This document shows positions 8,659 through 15,933 of a stretch of 64,000 nucleotides of DNA, one piece after another. The DNA is from Ideonella livida (GTDB lineage Bacteria > Pseudomonadota > Gammaproteobacteria > Burkholderiales > Burkholderiaceae_C): the NCBI RefSeq assembly GCF_010499455.1, contig NZ_JAAGOH010000015.1, positions 60,287 to 124,286 of the forward strand, written 5' to 3'. Position 1 is the stretch's first letter. Each line of letters starts with the position of its first letter. A program made the translations under genes and the position numbers. The notes beneath the pieces were generated by a model. It did not search any database, was not told where the DNA came from, and worked only from the letters and a program-made list of their open reading frames with translations.

Positions 8659-9966
8659 ATGCCTGTCCGCCATCCCGCTCCCGGCGATCTGGAGCCCATC
8701 GAGACCGCCAGCCGCGACGAGATCCAGGCCCTGCAACTGGCCCGCCTGCAGGCCACGCTGCAGCGTGTGTATGACCACGTGCCGCACTACCGCGCGGCCT
8801 TTGAGGCCAAGGGCGTGCACCCGAGTGACTGCCAGTCGCTGGCCGATCTGGCCAAGTTCCCGTTCACCACCAAGGCGGATCTGCGCGCCAATTACCCCTT
8901 CGGACTGTTTGCGGTGCCCCGTGAACAGGTGGTACGGGTGCATGCCTCCTCCGGCACCACCGGCAAACCCACCGTGGTGGGTTACACCCAGGGCGACATT
9001 GACCGATGGGCGGGACTGGTGGCGCGCTCCATCCGCGCAGCCGGCGGGCGTGCCGGCGACATCGTGCATGTGGCCTATGGCTACGGTCTGTTCACCGGGG
9101 GGCTGGGCGCCCACTACGGCGCCGAGCGCCTGGGCTGCACCGTCATCCCCATGAGCGGGGGCCAGACCGAGAAGCAGGTGCAGCTGATCGAGGACTTCCG
9201 CCCCGACATCATCATGGTCACCCCGAGCTACATGCAGGTGATCGTGGAGGAGTTCCGCCGCCAGGGCAAAGACCCGCGTGCGATGAGCTTGTCGGTGGGG
9301 ATTTTCGGGGCCGAGCCATGGACCGAAGCCATGCGCGCCGACATCGAGGCCTCAGCCGGCATCGACGCCGTGGACATCTACGGCCTGTCCGAGGTGATGG
9401 GCCCCGGCGTGGCCAGCGAGTGCGTGGAGAGCAAGGATGGTCCGGTCATCTGGGAAGACCACTTCTATCCCGAGATCATCGACCCCGAGACGGGCGAGGT
9501 GCTGCCCGATGGCAGCGAGGGCGAACTGGTGTTTACCTCGCTCACCAAGGAAGCCTTCCCGATCATCCGCTACCGCACCCGTGACCTGACCCGCCTGCTG
9601 CCCCCCACCTCGCGCAGCATGCGCCGCATGGGCAAGATCGTGGGCCGCAGCGACGACATGCTCATCATCCGCGGCGTCAACCTATTTCCCACCCAGGTTG
9701 AGGAGCTGGTGCTGCAGACCCCGGGCCTTTCGGGCCAGTACCAGCTTGTGGTCAGCCGAGAGGGCACGCTGGACGCCCTGGAAGTGCGTTGCGAAGTCCT
9801 GCCCGGTCAGGCCGGGGCCGACCTCGACGAAATGGCCCGCACCCTGCAGCACCGCATCAAGACACTGATCGGCGTGTCCGCCGCGGTGAAAGTGGGGCTG
9901 CCCGAGACCATCGAGCGCACCCTGGTCGGCAAGGCGCGACGGGTCATTGACAATCGCCGCCGCTGA
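8659..9966 (+). CDS. paaK: Phenylacetate-CoA ligase
   Basis: 435 residues from the ATG at 8659, preceded by AAGGAG. The AMP-binding loop is HASSGTTGKPTVVGY, the YGLSE motif follows in DAVDIYGLSEVMGPG, and the C-terminal hinge region has GRSDDMLIIRGVNLFP. Length and motifs match PaaK, which makes phenylacetyl-CoA from phenylacetate, CoA and ATP as the first step of the pathway. A longer frame runs upstream through paaI but is not the start: it has no family similarity. paaG, paaI and a TetR gene flank it. Confidence 0.95.
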   Translation: MPVRHPAPGDLEPIETASRDEIQALQLARLQATLQRVYDHVPHYRAAFEAKGVHPSDCQSLADLAKFPFTTKADLRANYPFGLFAVPREQVVRVHASSGTTGKPTVVGYTQGDIDRWAGLVARSIRAAGGRAGDIVHVAYGYGLFTGGLGAHYGAERLGCTVIPMSGGQTEKQVQLIEDFRPDIIMVTPSYMQVIVEEFRRQGKDPRAMSLSVGIFGAEPWTEAMRADIEASAGIDAVDIYGLSEVMGPGVASECVESKDGPVIWEDHFYPEIIDPETGEVLPDGSEGELVFTSLTKEAFPIIRYRTRDLTRLLPPTSRSMRRMGKIVGRSDDMLIIRGVNLFPTQVEELVLQTPGLSGQYQLVVSREGTLDALEVRCEVLPGQAGADLDEMARTLQHRIKTLIGVSAAVKVGLPETIERTLVGKARRVIDNRRR

Positions 9967-9989
9967 TCCACCCCTGCATTGTTTTGCCT

Positions 9990-10592
9990 ATGGCCCGACC
10001 CCGCTCCGCCGCCTACGACGACCAGCTCGACCTGATCCTGGCGCAGGCGGCCACGCTGTTTGCGGCACAAGGGTATGCCGCTACCTCGATGAACCAGGTG
10101 GCGGCGGCCTGCGGGGTCACCAAGGCCGCCCTCTATCACTACGTCCGCGACAAGCACGAACTGCTGGCCCGGGTGGCGGAAGGGCACGTGCGCCGTCTGC
10201 ATGCCCTGGTCGAGGAGGTGCTGGGACAGGGCTTGCCGCCGGAGCCCCGGCTGCGCAGCCTCATCACCCGCTTTGTGCAGGCCTATGCCGGCGCGGCCAA
10301 CGAGCACCGCGTACTCACCGAAGACGTCAACCTCCTGGCAGAAGACGCCCGTGAGCGGGTGCTGAGCATCGAGCGGCAGGTCGTCGGTGCGTTTGCTGAC
10401 GCGCTGTCGGCCCTGCGGCCGGAGCTGCGCGCCGCCGACCTCCACAAACCCCTGACCATGCTGCTGTTCGGGATGATCAACTGGATGTTCACCTGGTTCC
10501 GTCCGGGTGAGCCCCTGACGCCCGAGCAGATGGCCCCGATGGTGGCAGACCTGTTTTTGGGTGGCCTGGGCGCGGTGCGCTGCCCAGCATGA
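9990..10592 (+). CDS. paaR: TetR-family regulator, PaaR-like
   Basis: 200 residues from the ATG at 9990; a TTG two codons earlier (9984) is possible. The N-terminal helix-turn-helix reads MNQVAAACGVTKAALYHYVRDKHELL, the TetR DNA-recognition pattern. The opening MARPRSAAYDDQ is like PaaR regulators, which repress phenylacetate genes and are released by phenylacetyl-CoA. Position at the end of the paaG-I-K block supports this role. The symbol is an inference from context and N-terminal similarity; another TetR ligand is possible. Confidence 0.75.
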   Translation: MARPRSAAYDDQLDLILAQAATLFAAQGYAATSMNQVAAACGVTKAALYHYVRDKHELLARVAEGHVRRLHALVEEVLGQGLPPEPRLRSLITRFVQAYAGAANEHRVLTEDVNLLAEDARERVLSIERQVVGAFADALSALRPELRAADLHKPLTMLLFGMINWMFTWFRPGEPLTPEQMAPMVADLFLGGLGAVRCPA

Positions 10593-10710
10593 AGAGCCTC
10601 CAGACCGACGAGACATCCAAGACGCCTGCCAACAGGCGCGAACCCTGGCGGGCACACCGTGCCGGCCGCATCGCATGCTTCCCCCGGGGAGCCCCAAGGA
10701 GACAAGCCTG

Positions 10711-11889
10711 ATGACCCCTCTCAAGCCCCGCCACCCCCTGAAGACGCTGGCCGTGGCCGCCCTTACGAGTCTGACGGCCCTGGCCGGCAGTGCCTGGGCG
10801 CAGATCAACGTCGGCGTGACCGTCTCGGCCACCGGGCCGGCCGCTTCGCTCGGCATCCCCGAGAAGAACACCATCGCGCTGATGCCGACCACCATCGCCG
10901 GCCAGAAGGTGAACTACATCGTGCTGGACGATGCCTCGGACACCACCAAGGCCGTGGCCAACACCCGTCGCCTGATTACCGAGGATCGGGTGGACGTGAT
11001 CCTGGGTTCCACCACCACCCCCAACTCCCTGGCCATGATCGACGCTGTGGCCGAAGCCCAGGTGCCCATGATCTCCATGGCGGCCTCGGCGCGCATTATT
11101 GAGCCCATGGACGCCAAGCGGCGCTGGGTGTTTAAGACGCCGCAAAACGACATCATGATGTCGCTGGCCATCGTCAGCCACATGAGTGCACAGAAGGTGA
11201 AGACGGTAGCCTTCATTGGCTTTGCTGACGCCTACGGTGAAGGCTGGTACGGCGAGTTCACCAAGGCCGCCGGCATCAAGGGCCTGCAGATCGTGGCCAG
11301 CGAGCGCTATAACCGTACCGACACCTCGGTCACGGCCCAGGTGCTCAAGGTGATGGCTGCCAAGCCCGATGCCGTGCTGATCGCCGGTTCCGGAACGCCG
11401 GCCGCGCTGCCGCAGGCGGCGCTGGTGGAGCGGGGCTATGCCGGCAAGGTCTACCAAACCCACGGCGTGGCCAACAACGACTTCCTGCGCGTGGGGGGCA
11501 AGAACGTCGAAGGCACCTTCCTGCCGGCGGGACCGGTGCTGGTGGCTGAGCAGTTGCCGGCGGACCATCCTGTCAAGAAGAGCGCCCTGGCCTATGTGGC
11601 CAAGTACGAGGCGGCGCACGGCAAGGGCAGTGTGTCCACCTTCGGTGCCCATGCCTGGGATGCTGGGCTGATGATGACCGCCGCCGTGCCGCAAGCCCTC
11701 AAGAAGGCCAAGCCCGGCACACCCGAGTTCCGGGCCGCCCTGCGTGATGCCCTGGAGCAGCTCAAGGAAGTTCCCGGCGCCCACGGCATTTTCACCACCT
11801 CGCCGGGCGATCACCTGGGCCTGGACCAGCGCTCGCGTGTGATGGTCAAGATCGAAAACGGGGCTTGGAAGTACCAGGGCGGGCTCTGA
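10711..11889 (+). CDS. Branched-chain-type ABC solute-binding protein
   Basis: 392 residues from the ATG at 10711, after AAGGAGA. A Sec signal peptide ends at GSAWAQ. The mature protein is a periplasmic binding protein of the LivK/aromatic-acid type: INVGVTVSATGPAASLGIPEKN, then two alpha/beta lobes with VAFIGFADAYGEGWY. It lies 118 bases after paaR on the same strand, so it may feed an aromatic or amino-acid substrate to this pathway. The permease and ATPase genes that usually accompany it are absent here; instead a stem-loop and an IS30 element follow. Confidence 0.88.
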   Translation: MTPLKPRHPLKTLAVAALTSLTALAGSAWAQINVGVTVSATGPAASLGIPEKNTIALMPTTIAGQKVNYIVLDDASDTTKAVANTRRLITEDRVDVILGSTTTPNSLAMIDAVAEAQVPMISMAASARIIEPMDAKRRWVFKTPQNDIMMSLAIVSHMSAQKVKTVAFIGFADAYGEGWYGEFTKAAGIKGLQIVASERYNRTDTSVTAQVLKVMAAKPDAVLIAGSGTPAALPQAALVERGYAGKVYQTHGVANNDFLRVGGKNVEGTFLPAGPVLVAEQLPADHPVKKSALAYVAKYEAAHGKGSVSTFGAHAWDAGLMMTAAVPQALKKAKPGTPEFRAALRDALEQLKEVPGAHGIFTTSPGDHLGLDQRSRVMVKIENGAWKYQGGL

Positions 11890-11898
11890 TCCCCACCA

Positions 11899-11922
11899 CC
11901 TGGCCGGGACGGCCCGGCCAGG
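11899..11922 (+). terminator. Stem-loop after the solute-binding protein gene
   Basis: CCTGGCCGGG (11899-11908) pairs perfectly with CCCGGCCAGG (11913-11922) around ACGG. There is no T run, so it may be a weak terminator or an mRNA-stabilising hairpin rather than a classical terminator. Confidence 0.5.
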
Positions 11923-11982
11923 GCTGCTTGCAGGCGAAGTCAACCGGCCCGCCGATTCTGCGGATGGCCAGGATCAAGCAAG

Positions 11983-12010
11983 GGCGTTCTCAAGTCTGAA
12001 ATGCAACACC
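11983..12010 (+). repeat. Left inverted repeat of the IS30 element
   Basis: Begins GGCGTTCTCAAGTCTGAAAT and is identical over 28 bases to the reverse complement of 13070-13097. Confidence 0.93.
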
Positions 12011-12033
12011 TCGCCATCCGGTAAGGTGTGGAG

Positions 12034-13053
12034 ATGACGAGACGATTCCAGCAGATGCAGGCCGAAGAGCGCGTGACGTTGGCGGCGCTGCGGCAGCAGG
12101 GTCAGAGCCTGCGGCAGATCGGGCAGGTGCTCGGGCGCAGTGCGGGCAGTCTGAGCCGGGAGCTCAAGCGCAATTCGACGGCCACGGGCTACACGTCGAA
12201 GGCGGCGGACGCGGCCTGCCGAGCCCGCCGAGTGGCCGCGCGTTCGCCGCGCAAGCTGGATGTCTGCGGCCCGCTGTGGCCGATCGTCGCGCACCAGCTG
12301 ATGAACCTGTGGTCGCCACAGCAGATCGCCAAGGTCTTCCGCCAGCTTTGGCCTGATGATGCCGGGATGCACGTGTCGCACGAGACGATCTACAACGCGA
12401 TATACGCGTACCCCAAAGGCGATCTGCGCAAGCAGCTGCTGGCGTGTCTGCGCCATGGTCAGACGGGGCGCAGGCCGCGTTCGGCTGGCAAGGACCGGCG
12501 CGGCCAGTTGCCCGACATGGTGAGCATCCATGTGCGCCCGCCCGAGGTGGAAGACCGCGTGATGCCGGGCCACTGGGAGGGTGACCTGATCAAGGGCGCG
12601 GGCAACAAATCCTGCGTGGGCGTGCTGGTGGAGCGCACGACGCGCCTGGTGCTGCTGGCGTGGATGCCCGACGCGACCGCGGAGTCGGCGCTGGCGGGCT
12701 TCACGGCCAAGCTGAACTCGATCACCGAACCGATGCGCAAGACCTTGACGTACGACCGGGGCAAGGAGATGGCTCGGCACCGCGAGCTGGCGCTCAACAC
12801 CAAGATTCGGGTGTACTTCTGCGATCCGTACAAGCCGTGGCAACGCGGCAGCTGCGAGAACACCAACGGGCTGCTGCGCCAGATGCTGCCCAAGGGCACG
12901 GACCTGTCGGTGCATGATCAGCAAGCGCTGGATGCGATCGCGGACCTGCTCAACAACCGACCGCGGCAGACCCTGGGCTGGCGCAGCCCGATCCAGGCCT
13001 TCCGCGAGATGATGCAGCGCGTTGCCGAACAGGACGTGGCCGCGGTTCATTGA
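12034..13053 (+). CDS. IS30-family transposase
   Basis: 339 residues from the ATG at 12034 (a GTG at 12028 is possible). The N-terminal helix-turn-helix reads QQGQSLRQIGQVLGRSAGSLSREL. The DDE triad is intact: Asp184 in GHWEGDLIKG, Asp241 in TYDRGKEMARH and Glu275 in SCENTNGLLRQ, with the typical NNRPRQTLGW close behind. It catalyses cut and joining at the 28-bp ends. The frame is unbroken, so the enzyme may be functional. Confidence 0.96.
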   Translation: MTRRFQQMQAEERVTLAALRQQGQSLRQIGQVLGRSAGSLSRELKRNSTATGYTSKAADAACRARRVAARSPRKLDVCGPLWPIVAHQLMNLWSPQQIAKVFRQLWPDDAGMHVSHETIYNAIYAYPKGDLRKQLLACLRHGQTGRRPRSAGKDRRGQLPDMVSIHVRPPEVEDRVMPGHWEGDLIKGAGNKSCVGVLVERTTRLVLLAWMPDATAESALAGFTAKLNSITEPMRKTLTYDRGKEMARHRELALNTKIRVYFCDPYKPWQRGSCENTNGLLRQMLPKGTDLSVHDQQALDAIADLLNNRPRQTLGWRSPIQAFREMMQRVAEQDVAAVH

Positions 13054-13069
13054 TGATGCAATCCGGTGG

Positions 13070-13097
13070 GGTGTTGCATTTCAGACTTGAGAACGCC
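13070..13097 (-). repeat. Right inverted repeat of the IS30 element
   Basis: Perfect 28-base inverted copy of 11983-12010. It is followed by AAG, the target duplication, and then directly by the tRNA terminator. Confidence 0.93.
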
Positions 13098-13101
13098 AAG
13101 A

Positions 13102-13135
13102 AAAAAGCCCGCTAAGCATGCTTAGCGGGCTTTTT
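13102..13135 (-). terminator. Perfect palindromic terminator of the tRNA-Asn transcript
   Basis: A perfect 34-bp palindrome centred on GCATGC: AAAAAGCCCGCTAAGCA and its complement. On the minus strand it gives a strong GC stem followed by a T run, 4 bases from the end of the first tRNA gene. It would also terminate plus-strand transcripts, such as read-through from the IS. Confidence 0.92.
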
Positions 13136-13139
13136 AACT

Positions 13140-13215
13140 TGGCTCCCCGACCTGGGCTCGAACCAGGGACCTACGGATTAACAGTCCGGCGCTCTACCGA
13201 CTGAGCTATCGGGGA
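13140..13215 (-). tRNA. tRNA-Asn (GUU)
   Basis: 76 bases on the minus strand, including an encoded CCA. The acceptor stem pairs TCCCCGA with TCGGGGA, the D-loop has TAGCTCAGTCGGTAGAGC, the anticodon loop is CTGTTAA with GTT, and the T-arm has GGTTCGAGCC. It is identical to the copy at 13276-13351 and lies downstream of it in the same transcript. Confidence 0.97.
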
Positions 13216-13275
13216 AGGGTTTGGTATGTCGACCAAGGCAAACGGTGGCACCTTGGCGTCTTAACTTCAGTTCTT

Positions 13276-13351
13276 TGGCTCCCCGACCTGGGCTCGAACC
13301 AGGGACCTACGGATTAACAGTCCGGCGCTCTACCGACTGAGCTATCGGGGA
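13276..13351 (-). tRNA. tRNA-Asn (GUU), second identical copy
   Basis: Same 76-base sequence as 13140-13215, separated from it by 60 bases. It is the promoter-proximal copy. The tandem arrangement suggests a duplicated gene that raises tRNA-Asn dosage. Confidence 0.97.
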
Positions 13352-13363
13352 ACTGAGCCTATG

Positions 13364-13393
13364 ATTATAGGGGCAAGCTTTTCAGCTTTGCAA
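13364..13393 (-). promoter_or_regulatory. Promoter of the tRNA-Asn pair
   Basis: On the minus strand TTGCAA (13388-13393) and a perfect TATAAT (13364-13369) are 18 bases apart. The -10 box ends 12 bases before the mature 5' end of the first tRNA. Confidence 0.7.
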
Positions 13394-13444
13394 GCCCTTT
13401 TTGCGATTCACTCTAAAAAAGTTTCGCGGCGGGCTTGCCGGGTC

Positions 13445-13768
13445 TCAGCGAACGATTTCGCTGAGCTTGTTCTTGCGGTCCTTCCACTCCTCGGCGTCCG
13501 GGAGCGGGCTCTTGCGCTTGGTGATGCTGGGCCAGGACTTGGCCAGATCGGCGTTGAGCTGGATGTAGACCTGCTGGTCGGCGGGCACGTCCTCTTCGGG
13601 CAGGATGGCGTTGACCGGGCACTCGGGGATGCAGACGGCGCAGTCGATGCACTCATCGGGATCGATGGCCAGGAAGTTGGGGCCTTCGCGGAAGCAATCG
13701 ACGGGGCAGACGTCGACGCAGTCGGTGTACTTGCAGCGGACGCAGGCTTCGGTGACGACGTGGGTCAT
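13445..13768 (-). CDS. fdxA: 7Fe-8S ferredoxin
   Basis: 107 residues. The N-terminal half has two cluster motifs: [18 protein letters not shown] (Cys9, 12, 17, 21, 25) for a [3Fe-4S]-type site, and [12 protein letters not shown] for the [4Fe-4S] cluster. The C-terminal half is the acidic/basic helix typical of the Azotobacter FdI/FdxA type. It carries electrons in the cytoplasm. It lies 96 bases downstream of cobA on the same strand; ferredoxin next to a sulfite reductase cluster could supply electrons, but that is only an inference from position. Confidence 0.95.
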   Translation of the reverse strand: MTHVVTEACVRCKYTDCVDVCPVDCFREGPNFLAIDPDECIDCAVCIPECPVNAILPEEDVPADQQVYIQLNADLAKSWPSITKRKSPLPDAEEWKDRKNKLSEIVR

Positions 13769-13864
13769 GGGGTCAAGGTCAGTAGGGTGAGGCCATAGGC
13801 CCCGGGATCCAGGGGGTGCGAAGGGCTGCGGGGCCGCTGGCGGCGCCCGGCAAAACCCAACATT

Positions 13865-14662
13865 TTAGGCGTTGGCGTCAGGGCTGGCGTGATGATCCGC
13901 AAGCGTGCAGGGAGACAGCGGCGCGGCACCCACACCGATGGTGACCACGGTGGGCCGACCCGCATGCAAATCGGCGGCACGTTCCAGGTCGTCCAGCGCG
14001 TGCTCGCTGGCTTTTTGATCCGGCCAGCCCGCGCGGCTGACGGTGTAGACGCGGGTCTGCAGCGGCCAGCCCTGGGCCAGCAGGTGCCGGGCCAGGTCCG
14101 GCAGGTGTCGACCGGCCATGTAGAAGACCTGCGTCTCGCCGGCCCGCTGCGGCTGGATCAGAAAGTCGCGGGTCATCGCCGTGGTCAGGCTCACGCTGCG
14201 GCCGGACCCGCGGCGGGTGAGTGGGCGACCGGCGGCTGCGGCAGCGGCCAGCGCCGCCGTGACCCCCGGGATGACCTCGAAGTCGATGGCGGCGGCCAAC
14301 AGGGCCTGGATTTCTTCCTCCAGGCGACCAAAGACGCTGGGGTCTCCGCCCTTGAGTCGGGCCACACGGTGGCCCGCCAAGGCATGGGCCACCAACTGCC
14401 GGTTGATCTCGGCCTGCGGTGTGCTGTCCTGGAAGCCGCGCTTGCCCACGTGGATCCACTGGGCATCGGGGCAATATTCGCGCAGCGCAGGGTCCACCAA
14501 GGCGTCGGCGAGCACCACGCTGGCCTGACCCAAGGCGCGGGCACCCCGCACGGTGATGAGGTCCGCGCTGCCCGGGCCGGCGCCGATGAAGACGACACGC
14601 CCCGGAGAGCCCGCCGGGACAGGGCCGGGCAAGGGATCAGGCGGCGACGGAGGTGTCGTCAT
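13865..14662 (-). CDS. cobA: Uroporphyrinogen-III C-methyltransferase
   Basis: 265 residues from the ATG at 14660-14662, which overlaps the end of cysH by 26 bases; an upstream frame extension is a shadow inside cysH. Family motifs are present: VVFIGAGPGSADLITVRGARAL near the N-terminus, RLKGGDPSVFGR, and PGVTAALAAAAAAGRPLTRRG. It methylates uroporphyrinogen III twice with SAM to make precorrin-2, the precursor of siroheme. Position directly after cysH and cysI implies a job in making siroheme for sulfite reductase rather than vitamin B12. Confidence 0.93.
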   Translation of the reverse strand: MTTPPSPPDPLPGPVPAGSPGRVVFIGAGPGSADLITVRGARALGQASVVLADALVDPALREYCPDAQWIHVGKRGFQDSTPQAEINRQLVAHALAGHRVARLKGGDPSVFGRLEEEIQALLAAAIDFEVIPGVTAALAAAAAAGRPLTRRGSGRSVSLTTAMTRDFLIQPQRAGETQVFYMAGRHLPDLARHLLAQGWPLQTRVYTVSRAGWPDQKASEHALDDLERAADLHAGRPTVVTIGVGAAPLSPCTLADHHASPDANA

Positions 14663-15428
14663 GCTGGGTCTGGCGCACGTGCAGGCCGCATTCCTTGGCC
14701 TTCTCGTCTTCCCACCACCAGCGACCGGCGCGGAACTCCTCGCCCACGGCGATGGCGCGGGTGCAGGGGGCGCAGCCGATGCTGGGCATGAACTGGTCGT
14801 GCAACACGTTGTGGGGGACCTGATGCTGCGCAATGTAGTGCCAGATGTCTGCCCAGGTCCATTCCAGCAGCGGATTGAACTTCACGCGGCCATTGGGTTC
14901 GGTCTCGCGGTCGGTCATGGTGCTGCGGTTGGCCGACTGCTCGCGACGCAGGCCGGTGACCCAGGCGCTGCGGTCGGCCAGCATGCGGCCCAGGGGCTCC
15001 AGCTTGCGGACTTGGCAGCAGGCCTTGCGCAGCTCGATGCTCTCGTACATGGCCTTTTCGCCATGCTTGCGCACGAAGTGCACCACCGCCTCTGCCTGCG
15101 GGCGGTAGAGCTCCACCTTCAGGCCGTAGCGCGCTTCGATCTGGGGCACCAGGGCCAGGGTTTCGGCGTGCAGGGCACCGGTCTCCAAGGTGCCGATGGC
15201 GATGGGCAGTTGGTGGCGGGCGATCAGGTCCGTGAGCACCATGTCCTCGGCGCCCAGGCTGTTGGCCAGCACAATGCGGCCGGGATGGGCCTCGGCCGCT
15301 TCATGCAGCCAAGCCACAGTCTGGGCCACACGCTCCTCATGGCCCGGGGTGTGGCGCGCATACAGGCCGATGGCACTGGAGCCGCCCAGGTCGGGCAGGG
15401 CGGAGAACTCGACGGCGGAGGTGGTCAT
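14637..15428 (-). CDS. cysH: Adenylyl-sulfate (APS/PAPS) reductase
   Basis: 263 residues. It has the four-cysteine pattern of the Fe-S type: Cys137-Cys138 in KACCQVRK and the later pair in GCAPCTRA, plus the catalytic KECGLHV near the C-terminus. E. coli-type PAPS reductases lack the CC/CxxC cluster, so this enzyme probably uses APS. It reduces APS to sulfite in the cytoplasm with thioredoxin. It starts 4 bases into the end of the DUF934 gene (15425-15428), so translation is probably coupled. No cysD/cysN sulfurylase genes lie between it and cobA. Confidence 0.95.
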   Translation of the reverse strand: MTTSAVEFSALPDLGGSSAIGLYARHTPGHEERVAQTVAWLHEAAEAHPGRIVLANSLGAEDMVLTDLIARHQLPIAIGTLETGALHAETLALVPQIEARYGLKVELYRPQAEAVVHFVRKHGEKAMYESIELRKACCQVRKLEPLGRMLADRSAWVTGLRREQSANRSTMTDRETEPNGRVKFNPLLEWTWADIWHYIAQHQVPHNVLHDQFMPSIGCAPCTRAIAVGEEFRAGRWWWEDEKAKECGLHVRQTQHDDTSVAA

Positions 15429-15913
15429 GCGGCGGTCCTGGCGAACAGGGGGCGCGCTTGGGTGGCGTCACCCTGGTAGTGGGACGGGATGTGGGTGAGG
15501 GTGCGGCGGGCGCTCTCCTCGTTCTGGTCGTGGCGCAGGCGCACCTGGCTGAAGCCGGTCCGGGCCAGCAGGGGCACCATGTCTACCAGCACGTCGCCGC
15601 TGGCGCGCACCTCGCCGCTGTAACGCAGGCGGGCACGCAGCACATGGGCCTGGCTGTAGGCCCGGCCATCGGTCCACTTGGGGAACTGCAGCACCACCAG
15701 GGCCAGTCGTGGCAGGTCGGCAGCGAGTTCCTCGACTTCGGCGGTGTTGGCCAGGATCACGCCGGTGGCCAGGCCCGCGGGCCAGGTGTCGCGCACCGCA
15801 TGCCACTGTTCCAGGGTCAGAAGGGCATGGTCGACGGGCTTGGGGTGCGGCTGCGGACCGTCCTCACCGCCCACGGTGTGCCAGGTGTTGTCGTGCGAAG
15901 AGATGAATTGCAT
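15425..15913 (-). CDS. DUF934 protein of the sulfite reductase cluster
   Basis: 162 residues, matching the DUF934 family usually found between cysI and cysH in Proteobacteria; the conserved LQFPKWTDGRAYSQAHVLR and RYSGEVRASGDVLVD blocks are present. Its function is not established; it is sometimes called oxidoreductase-like. It lies 20 bases downstream of cysI and overlaps cysH by 4 bases, so it is part of one operon. Confidence 0.92.
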   Translation of the reverse strand: MQFISSHDNTWHTVGGEDGPQPHPKPVDHALLTLEQWHAVRDTWPAGLATGVILANTAEVEELAADLPRLALVVLQFPKWTDGRAYSQAHVLRARLRYSGEVRASGDVLVDMVPLLARTGFSQVRLRHDQNEESARRTLTHIPSHYQGDATQARPLFARTAA

Positions 15914-15933
15914 GGCAGGAGATCCGAGGGGGG

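Larger units (their letters stand above)
11983..13097 (+). mobile_element. Complete IS30-family insertion sequence
   Basis: 1115 bp bounded by perfect 28-bp inverted repeats and flanked by the 3-bp direct repeat AAG (11980-11982 and 13098-13100), consistent with IS30-family target duplications. It holds one intact transposase gene. The insertion point is between the paa-linked solute-binding protein gene and the palindromic terminator of the tRNA-Asn genes. No gene is obviously cut. Perfect ends, intact frame and intact duplication suggest a recent, possibly active copy. Confidence 0.93.

Noticed and set aside
13140..13351. Direct repeats that could be taken for a CRISPR array
   Set aside because: The repeats are two full tRNA-Asn genes; only two copies and no cas genes.
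13098..13444. Genomic island integrated at tRNA-Asn
   Set aside because: No integrase gene and no repeat of the tRNA end elsewhere in the window; the only mobile element is the IS30 copy.
13769..13864. Cobalamin riboswitch near cobA
   Set aside because: cobA overlaps cysH and has no leader of its own; no B12-box-like sequence was seen.
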